Source of the DNA: Myxococcus stipitatus
GTDB lineage: Bacteria; Myxococcota; Myxococcia; Myxococcales; Myxococcaceae
DNA: 64,000 bases
Assembly (NCBI RefSeq): GCF_038561935.1
Contig: NZ_CP102770.1
Coordinates: 7,192,001-7,256,000 of the forward strand
Reading direction: 5' to 3'
Part shown: piece after piece, positions 58,782-64,000 of the stretch
Numbering within the stretch: position 1 is the first letter of the stretch
How the letters are laid out: each line of letters opens with the position of its first letter
Made by a program: the position numbers and the translations under genes
The notes under the pieces: generated by a model
What the model saw: only the letters and a program-made list of their open reading frames with translations
Told to the model about the DNA's origin: nothing
Databases searched by the model: none

Positions 58782-59330
58782 ATGCGCAACCAATTCAGGT
58801 CGAAGGCTTTCGTCGTCATCGCATGTGTCCTGGGGTCGATGACAGCCACGGCTCAGGATGACGATGAGGCCGCGTCGGTCCAGGTCGGCAAGGACGGCAG
58901 CGTCAGGGTGAAGGCGCCGGGCGCCACCATCGAGACGCACGGGGGTTCGGCGCGAGTCCGCACGGGCGGCGGCGTCGACATCGAGGCCGATGGCGCCTCG
59001 GCGCGTGACGAGGACCGCGACGACGCGGACACGACGTCGCGGCGCGGAGGGTCGCTCGAGCTGGTGGACACCGGCAGCACCGTGACGCACGACTGCGGGG
59101 ACGGTGGCACGGTGGAGATCGTCGGCTCCAACAACAAGGTCACCCTGACGGGCACCTGCGAGGCGGTCGAGGTCACCGGAAGCAACAACACGGTCACGGT
59201 CCACACCGTCCGCCGCATCGAGACGACCGGCAGCGTCAACAGCGTCACCTGGAAGCACGGCCCGGAGAGGGGCAAGAAGCCGCGCGTCAGCAACACCGGC
59301 AGCAAGAACCGCATCGCCCAGGCTCGCTGA
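58782..59330 (+). CDS. exported DUF3060 protein
   Basis: A 182-residue exported protein with signal peptide (RSKAFVVIACVLGSMTATAQ). An acidic middle leads to the DUF3060 pattern of short parallel beta strands (VEIVGSNNKVTLTGTCEAVEVTGSNNTVTVHTVRRIETTGSVNSVTW, seen in pieces at residues about 110-165), probably a small right-handed beta-helix. Function is unknown. The ATG at 58782 follows AAGGGG. It begins 57 bases after the flavoprotein gene and may share its transcript. Confidence 0.82.
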   Translation: MRNQFRSKAFVVIACVLGSMTATAQDDDEAASVQVGKDGSVRVKAPGATIETHGGSARVRTGGGVDIEADGASARDEDRDDADTTSRRGGSLELVDTGSTVTHDCGDGGTVEIVGSNNKVTLTGTCEAVEVTGSNNTVTVHTVRRIETTGSVNSVTWKHGPERGKKPRVSNTGSKNRIAQAR

Positions 59331-59452
59331 GCCACGGCGCCGCGAGGAGGTGGGACGGGAAATCCTCCTCCTGCCTCCGTCCTCCGCGACGCGTCCCCGG
59401 GTCCGCCGTTGCGTTCAAGCGCCCCCTCCGAGTGCTCCCTATCTTCCGGGGC

Positions 59453-59986
59453 ATGAACCTTCCTTCCCCGCTGCCGTCCCCGGATGTGTCCCTCGCTTCA
59501 ACGCCTCTCGAGCTCCTCGTCACCCACTCGGCCTGGGCCAATCGACAGCTCTTCAGCGCCCTCCGCTCGGTGGCTGCCTTCGAGACACAGCCGGGCGCGG
59601 ACCTGATTCTCCGGGCCCTCGACCACATCCACGTCGTCCGGTGCGTCTTCCAGGCACACCTGCAAGGCGTCTCGCACGGCTTCGCGTCGCCGCAGCGCGC
59701 GGTCATCCCCTCCTTCCAGGAGCTGGACCTCGAGTTCGAGCTCATGGACCGCTGGTATGTGGAGACCACGGCCTCGCTCCGGCCCGAGGAGCTCCAGCGG
59801 CCTCGCGACGTGCGCTTCACCGATGGGAAGGTCGTGACGATGACCGCCGCGGCGATGCTCCTCCACGTGGTCATCCACACCACCCATCACCGGGGGAACG
59901 TGGACGCCGTCATGTTCCAGACCGGGATGCCTCGCCGCAGGGATGGCGTCCCCGAGTTCCTCGTCAGTCGAGCGTCCGCCACGTGA
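59453..59986 (+). CDS. DinB-family protein
   Basis: A 177-residue four-helix-bundle protein of the DinB/YfiT superfamily. Candidate metal ligands are His in LDHIHVV, and the H-T-T-H-H cluster in VVIHTTHHRGNVDAVM, which together match the typical three-His nickel/zinc site. Members include bacillithiol- or mycothiol-related transferases and proteins of unknown role. The start is ATG 59453 (NLPSPLPS). Its last 23 bases overlap the 3' end of the convergent AraC gene. Confidence 0.85.
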   Translation: MNLPSPLPSPDVSLASTPLELLVTHSAWANRQLFSALRSVAAFETQPGADLILRALDHIHVVRCVFQAHLQGVSHGFASPQRAVIPSFQELDLEFELMDRWYVETTASLRPEELQRPRDVRFTDGKVVTMTAAAMLLHVVIHTTHHRGNVDAVMFQTGMPRRRDGVPEFLVSRASAT

Positions 59987-60737
59987 TGGAGCTGAGCCCC
60001 TGAGAGGGCGTCATACCGAACTGCTCACGGAAGACGCGGGTCAGGTGAGCGCTGTCCGCGAACCCGGCGGAGAGCGCGGCGGCGCTCAGGCTCGCGCCCT
60101 CCTCCACCGCGGCGATGGCTCGACGCAGCCGCCTCCACCTCACATACGCACGCATCGGGAGCCCGAAGTCCCGAGCGAATGCATGGCGCATCTGCCGAGG
60201 TGAGAGTCCCGCCTCGAGCGAGAGCCTCGCGAGGTCGACGGGCTCCGAGCTGTCGAGCGCGGCCCCCATCCTCCGCGTCGCCGGATGTCGCGGCCCCGGG
60301 GGCTGATAGAGGTCGAGGGCGGAAAGGACAGACGCGATGAGCGCCTGCGCCTGCTCTGGCGTCGGGCTCCGAGGAACCTCCACCTCGAGCGGAGTCCGCT
60401 CCCACGTCTCGCATCGAGGCTCGGCACTCCGAGCGAGTGCGCGGCTCGCCAGGTCGTCCCCATCCAGGAACAAGATGGCCCCATGCACACACGCACCGTG
60501 TCCATGGGGCATGTGCGGGGGAATGACCGCCGCGCGGACGCGGATACGCCGGTGGGCGCCATCCTCCAGGTCCACGCCCTCCGGCGCGACGACGACCTGG
60601 GTCGCGTGGTGCGAGTGCCGCGCCGTAGCCACCAGCGGCCCGACATAGAGCGTCCGCGCCCCAGACGCGAACACTGTCCCCTTCAGCCGTTCCAGCGCGC
60701 TCAATGGGCTCCCTCGGGTGGCATGACGTTGACGCAC
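59964..60737 (-). CDS. AraC-family transcriptional regulator
   Basis: A 257-residue regulator from GTG 60737. The N-terminal cupin-like sensor has H-containing strands (TARHSHHATQVVVAPEGVDL, AAVIPPHMPHGHGACVHGAI), which might bind a metal or small ligand. The C-terminal double helix-turn-helix is typical: LARLSLEAGLSPRQMRHAFARDFGLPMRAYVRWRRLRRAI and AAALSAGFADSAHLTRVFREQFGMTPSQ, in two motifs. The open frame extends far upstream (past the metalloprotease gene on the other strand) but only the part from 60737 is supported. Its target is unknown; the divergent metalloprotease gene is the nearest candidate. Confidence 0.85.
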   Translation of the reverse strand: MRQRHATRGSPLSALERLKGTVFASGARTLYVGPLVATARHSHHATQVVVAPEGVDLEDGAHRRIRVRAAVIPPHMPHGHGACVHGAILFLDGDDLASRALARSAEPRCETWERTPLEVEVPRSPTPEQAQALIASVLSALDLYQPPGPRHPATRRMGAALDSSEPVDLARLSLEAGLSPRQMRHAFARDFGLPMRAYVRWRRLRRAIAAVEEGASLSAAALSAGFADSAHLTRVFREQFGMTPSQGLSSITWRTLD

Positions 60738-60744
60738 CAAGAAT

Positions 60745-60750
60745 CCTTCC
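60745..60750 (-). promoter_or_regulatory. Shine-Dalgarno site that selects the GTG start of the AraC gene
   Basis: GGAAGG on the minus strand, seven bases before GTG 60737. The alternative ATGs upstream (60788, 60851) have no comparable site and would add non-homologous sequence. Confidence 0.5.
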
Positions 60751-60885
60751 GCGTCCTGACTGCAACCGCAAGCGGATGTCGCCATCATTTCGAGAAGGTT
60801 TCTCGCCAACCCCGTTTTGGAGTCGTCGTCCGAATTGAGACGAATCGACATCACGACACAGGCGCCGAGGCAGGGCCTCGTCGCT

Positions 60886-60893
60886 GAGGGGGA
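60886..60893 (+). promoter_or_regulatory. Shine-Dalgarno site that selects the second ATG of the metalloprotease gene
   Basis: GAGGGGGA abuts the ATG at 60894 but lies six bases before the in-frame ATG at 60900, the usual spacing, so 60900 is the likely start. Confidence 0.55.
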
Positions 60894-60899
60894 ATGTAT

Positions 60900-62522
60900 A
60901 TGACGAGCAGGACTCACGCTCCGCGTTTCGGCTGGCGATTGCCAGCGATTGGCCTGGCCTCCCTGGGATTGCTGTTGGGTGGCTGCGGCCCCGAGGCCCC
61001 TGAAGCCGAGCAGGACACGCTCACCACCACGCCGGAGAGCACCGCCGCCGCCTTCGAGGAGTGGCGCGCCAGGCACGTCGTCCCCACGCCGGAAGGGCAC
61101 TTCCTGGTCGAGGGCGACATGCGCATGCTCGACATGGCCTCCATCCGTGAGTACTGGGCGAGCATCACCGGGACGCCTGGCGCGCTCTCCGTGTGGCGCC
61201 CGGGGGGCGTCGAGTCCGCGTGGAACCGCACCGACCGCTGGAACATCACGTACTGCATCCGGCCGGGCGACTTCGGCGCGGACTACAACCGCCTGGTGGA
61301 GTTCATGCATCGCGCGGCGTCCGGCTGGGAGGCCGCCGCCAACGTGCGCTTCGTCCACGTCGTGGCGCAGGACTCCGCCACCTGCAATCGCAACAACAAC
61401 ACCGTCAAGTACAACGTCGAGCGCAACTTCAGCTTCACCGGCCTGTCCGCCGGCATGGGCTTCCCGACCTTCTCCCGCCCGACGCGCTTCCTCGAGCTCG
61501 GCCCCACCTCCACGTGGACCGACGCCGAGCTCATCGCGGTGCTCACGCACGAGTTCGGCCACGCCCTGGGCTTCGTGCACGAGCACGACACCGCCGCGGG
61601 CTGCGGCATGGTGACCACGGGCACCTATCGTCCGCTCACCTGCTACGACGGGCGCGGCGCCATGCACTACCCCTCGCAGCCGGGGTGGCTCGACCCGGCC
61701 CGCAAGCTGAACTTCATCTCGCAGTGGGACATCGAGGGCGCGCAGTCGCTCTACGAGGCGCCCACCCAGGTGCTCAGCACCGCCAGCGGCACCGTGTACG
61801 CGCGCAAGCGCTCCACGGGCGACATCTACCGGCGCGATGCGCTCGGCTGGACGGTGGTGGGCGGCCCGGGCCAGGCCTTCGTCGCGGTGGGTGACACGGT
61901 CTACGGACAGGTTCCGGGTCGGGGCCCGCCGGTGAAGTTCCTGGGCGCCAGCTGGACGACCATCGGTGCTGCCATCGGGCAGATCTTCCCGTGCGCCGGA
62001 ACGCTCTGCGGCACGGACCCGACGACCGGCAACGTCGTCCGGTACAACGCGGCCACCAACGCGTGGGCCACCATCGGCGGCCCGGGCTCGCGCTTCGCCG
62101 CGACCACGTCGGCGGTGTATGGCATTGGCCCCTGGCAGGATGACTACACCGCGCGCTGGAGCGGCGTGGGCGGCTCGTGGTCCATCGTCGGCGGTGGAGC
62201 GAGCGAGCTCATCGGCGGTGGCACCAGCATGTACCGGCTGACCAACGTCAAGGACGCCATCCAGCGCCATGACGGTGGCTCGACGTGGACGACCATCGGC
62301 GGCTCCGGCAGGAGCTTCGTGGCCGTGGGCAGCGACGTCTACGGCCTGCGTCCGGATGGCTCGTTCATCATGAAGTACAACGGCACGGTGTGGAACTCCA
62401 TCCACGGCCCCGCGGCCAAGATCTTCAGCTCGAACGGCTACCTCCTCGCGCTGAACAACGACGACACCATCGAGCGCTACAACCCCGCCACCAACACCTG
62501 GACGAGCCTCGGCAAGCCCTGA
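60900..62522 (+). CDS. astacin-like zinc metalloprotease lipoprotein with C-terminal propeller-like repeats
   Basis: A 540-residue lipoprotein (lipobox LGLLLGGC). A short pro-like segment precedes an M12A-like catalytic domain. The zinc motif is LTHEFGHALGFVHEH (H217, E218, H221, H227), fitting HExxHxxGxxHE, with a Met-turn at M255 in GAMHYPS. From about residue 285 on there are five or six repeats with SWTTIGGxGxxFVAVGxxVYGL..G..xxYN, like tachylectin-2-type propeller blades, which bind sugars. Inference: a surface-held protease targeted to glycan-coated substrates. All catalytic residues are present. It is divergent from the AraC gene and ends in a strong terminator. Confidence 0.88.
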   Translation: MTSRTHAPRFGWRLPAIGLASLGLLLGGCGPEAPEAEQDTLTTTPESTAAAFEEWRARHVVPTPEGHFLVEGDMRMLDMASIREYWASITGTPGALSVWRPGGVESAWNRTDRWNITYCIRPGDFGADYNRLVEFMHRAASGWEAAANVRFVHVVAQDSATCNRNNNTVKYNVERNFSFTGLSAGMGFPTFSRPTRFLELGPTSTWTDAELIAVLTHEFGHALGFVHEHDTAAGCGMVTTGTYRPLTCYDGRGAMHYPSQPGWLDPARKLNFISQWDIEGAQSLYEAPTQVLSTASGTVYARKRSTGDIYRRDALGWTVVGGPGQAFVAVGDTVYGQVPGRGPPVKFLGASWTTIGAAIGQIFPCAGTLCGTDPTTGNVVRYNAATNAWATIGGPGSRFAATTSAVYGIGPWQDDYTARWSGVGGSWSIVGGGASELIGGGTSMYRLTNVKDAIQRHDGGSTWTTIGGSGRSFVAVGSDVYGLRPDGSFIMKYNGTVWNSIHGPAAKIFSSNGYLLALNNDDTIERYNPATNTWTSLGKP

Positions 62523-62536
62523 GCGTTCATCCAGGC

Positions 62537-62575
62537 GAGGGCCAACGGACGCTCCATCCGTTGGCCCTCTCTTCG
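62537..62575. terminator. bidirectional terminator
   Basis: A perfect 13-pair stem GAGGGCCAACGGA / TCCGTTGGCCCTC (62537-62549 with 62557-62569) and loop CGCTCCA, followed by TCTTCG. It lies between the convergent metalloprotease and SRPBCC genes. Confidence 0.75.
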
Positions 62576-62597
62576 TGAAGAAAGCAGCGAAGGAAGC

Positions 62598-62996
62598 TCA
62601 GGCCGCGGTGCCGTCGAGCGCCTTCTGCATCGCGGCCATGCCGGCCTCCATCATCGGGCCAACGACAGCACCCGCCTCGTGCGGCAGGAAGTCCGCGGTC
62701 CACACGACCCGGCTCCCCGAGCCCTCCGCGAAGACCTGGACCGCGCCGTTGTAGTGCGTCGTCGGCCCGCCTTCCGCGCCCCACACGAGCCGCCGCTCCT
62801 CCTCGTTGACCGACACGATGGGCTCTCGGACCACCGAGCCGTTGGCGAACGTCACGACGCGCGCCCCTGGCTCGAGTCGCGTGTCGAGCACGAACCCGGG
62901 CACCAGCCGGGTGTGGAGGGCGCCAATGTCCCGGATGGCGTCCCACACTCTCTCGGGTGTGGCACGCGTCGTGATGTCCTTGCGAAGGGAAGCCAT
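62598..62996 (-). CDS. SRPBCC-family (polyketide cyclase/START-like) protein
   Basis: A 132-residue protein. RKDITTRATPERVWDAIRDI is the usual opening of the SRPBCC helix-grip fold. The middle strands (SVNEEERRLVWGAEGG, SRVVWTADFLPHEAGAVV) and the final long helix (MMEAGMAAMQKALDG) also fit. Such proteins bind a hydrophobic ligand in a deep cavity; the ligand is unknown. The start is ATG 62996 with AGGAG upstream; the open frame is longer upstream but unsupported. It follows the AraC gene (80 bases) in the same direction and is probably co-transcribed with or regulated by it. Confidence 0.85.
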   Translation of the reverse strand: MASLRKDITTRATPERVWDAIRDIGALHTRLVPGFVLDTRLEPGARVVTFANGSVVREPIVSVNEEERRLVWGAEGGPTTHYNGAVQVFAEGSGSRVVWTADFLPHEAGAVVGPMMEAGMAAMQKALDGTAA

Positions 62997-63076
62997 GCGG
63001 TCTGCTCCTGTGAAAGGGGCCCTGCGCCCAGGCAGGGACAGCGGCCCGCGCTCGCGGGCTCGCCGTGCCCCCTTCA

Positions 63077-63919
63077 TTAGGAGGTGTGCCGCAGCTTCTC
63101 TTGGAGAATCTTGCGGTCTCCGCGCGAGGCCTTCCGGAACGCGCTCGGCGACACACCGGCCGCGCGACGGAACGTGCGCACGAAGTTCGAGAGGTCTCCG
63201 AAGCCCACGTCGAAGGCGATACGCGCGATGGGAACCTCCGTCGCGAGCAGGCGCGCGGCGTGACGCAGGCGAAGGCGCACGAGGTACTGATGGGGCGTGA
63301 CGCCCAGCACGGCGCGGAAGATGCGCAGGAAATGGAACGGGCTCAGGTCCAGCTCCGCCGCCAGCCCCTCCAATGTCAACGGCTCGTCCGCTTGTTCCTC
63401 CAGCAGGAGCGCGGCCTCGACGGCGCGCCGCCGGTTCTTCACATGCATCCGAGGCGACGCCCCTCGCTTTCCGGAGGCGGTCTCCACGAAGCGGGCCGCG
63501 AACACGAGCGCGACCTCGTCCAGGCCCAGCTGCGTCCGCCCCTCGGCGGTCTGCTGCGCCAGCTCACCGAGCATCATCAAGGAAGGCCCAGGCGGAAGCG
63601 CCCCCACTCGCCACACCTCGCGAGAGGCCCCGAGCTCCTCCACGAGCGCCTCGGAGAACTGGAACGAGAGGCACTCATCGCCCGCGAGGTGATGCTCGTG
63701 CGTGCAGCGAAAGGTGTCTCCGGCATGGCCCACGAGCGTCGCCCCGGCGACGAGCTCATGCCTGAGCCCCCTCGAGTCGTAGCCGAAGCTCCCCCGCCGG
63801 ACATACGACACCGAGAAGTCCGCGTGCTGCTCCTCGACCGCGGCCTCCCCCGGCTTCGCGTCACACCGGTAGTCCAGGACGGCGAGCGCGCGCGAACGGT
63901 GCAGGACCGTGGTTCGCAT
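63077..63919 (-). CDS. AraC-family transcriptional regulator
   Basis: A 280-residue regulator. The N-terminal cupin-type ligand domain (SVSYVRRGSFGYDSRGLRHE, TLVGHAGDTFRCTHEHHLAG) is followed by two helix-turn-helix motifs: TLEGLAAELDLSPFHFLRIFRAVLGVTPHQYLVRLRL and IAFDVGFGDLSNFVRTFRRAAGVSPSAFR. The MRTTVLHRSRAL start is at the right distance for the family. It heads a two-gene unit with the SRPBCC protein. From here to the window end (63920-64000) nothing else is recognised. Confidence 0.88.
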   Translation of the reverse strand: MRTTVLHRSRALAVLDYRCDAKPGEAAVEEQHADFSVSYVRRGSFGYDSRGLRHELVAGATLVGHAGDTFRCTHEHHLAGDECLSFQFSEALVEELGASREVWRVGALPPGPSLMMLGELAQQTAEGRTQLGLDEVALVFAARFVETASGKRGASPRMHVKNRRRAVEAALLLEEQADEPLTLEGLAAELDLSPFHFLRIFRAVLGVTPHQYLVRLRLRHAARLLATEVPIARIAFDVGFGDLSNFVRTFRRAAGVSPSAFRKASRGDRKILQEKLRHTS

Positions 63920-64000
63920 CCGCCCTGGCTAGCAGGATTGCCCCTGGAAGACTTGGAGAATCTTGCCCTGCCCTCCCCGCGCCTCCGTGCAACACGCGGG

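Noticed and set aside
60738..62405. Long upstream extension of the AraC frame through the metalloprotease gene
   Set aside because: Arg/Ala/Gly-rich without similarity and antisense to a clear gene; a Shine-Dalgarno site at 60745-60750 sets the start at 60737.

Overview
The window comes from a myxobacterium, most likely Myxococcaceae (Myxococcus, Corallococcus or Pyxidicoccus type). Base composition is GC-rich throughout. Coding signs point the same way: a C-terminal MYXO-CTERM sorting tail, an extended primary sigma factor of about 708 residues, a DUF4388 protein, DUF4398/OmpA envelope genes, many HEAT-repeat proteins and a large stock of surface lipoproteins. No insertion sequence, prophage, plasmid origin or CRISPR array was seen.

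Layout. 1-9232: exonuclease III, a TPR protein, then a tightly packed operon joining a class A penicillin-binding protein, a VCBS/FG-GAP protein, a family-5 solute-binding protein without any transporter, and a membrane sensor kinase. 9422-15000: a proline/alanine-rich membrane protein, short hibernation factor HPF, a lone receiver protein, a DUF2007 zinc-ribbon protein, and a HEAT plus DUF1460 (cell-wall amidase-like) pair. 15055-16805: DUF4398 lipoprotein and OmpA protein with thrombospondin type 3 repeats. 17073-20444: leftward operon of a thioredoxin-fold lipoprotein, a DUF4388 protein and truD. 20500-24142: L-asparaginase, an FHA-GGDEF diguanylate cyclase and a HEAT protein. 24276-29381: the macromolecular synthesis cluster rpsU-yqeY-dnaG-rpoD. 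Then come an alkyltransferase-like protein and a tRNA-Ile(CAU).

30229-56265 is accessory and largely secreted: DUF2785 and alpha/beta hydrolase genes, a 1073-residue surface protein with F5/8C, Ig-like and haem-type CXXCH segments, two proteins of unknown function, a polysaccharide lyase, a hydrolase lipoprotein, a Vps62-like secreted protein, a PKD protein, a VCBS-repeat protein, a 5'-nucleotidase, a YopT/AvrPphB-type (C58) cysteine protease, a 1855-residue MYXO-CTERM lipoprotein and an M28 aminopeptidase. At least three decayed gene fragments lie in or next to this section. 57137-63919 holds small regulator/enzyme modules: methyltransferase, HxlR with a divergent quinone reductase, DUF3060, DinB, two AraC regulators, an astacin-like metalloprotease lipoprotein and a SRPBCC protein.

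The housekeeping blocks serve growth and the cell wall. The accessory blocks look like the outward-facing equipment of a predatory soil bacterium: proteases, a polysaccharide lyase, a nucleotidase and adhesin-like proteins. The strongest leads for something undescribed are the penicillin-binding protein/solute-binding protein/kinase operon, the C58 protease, and the CXXCH-bearing surface protein with a helically phased operator-like cluster upstream. No tools were used. Family assignments rest on motifs read by eye, so start codons and remote families should be treated as estimates.
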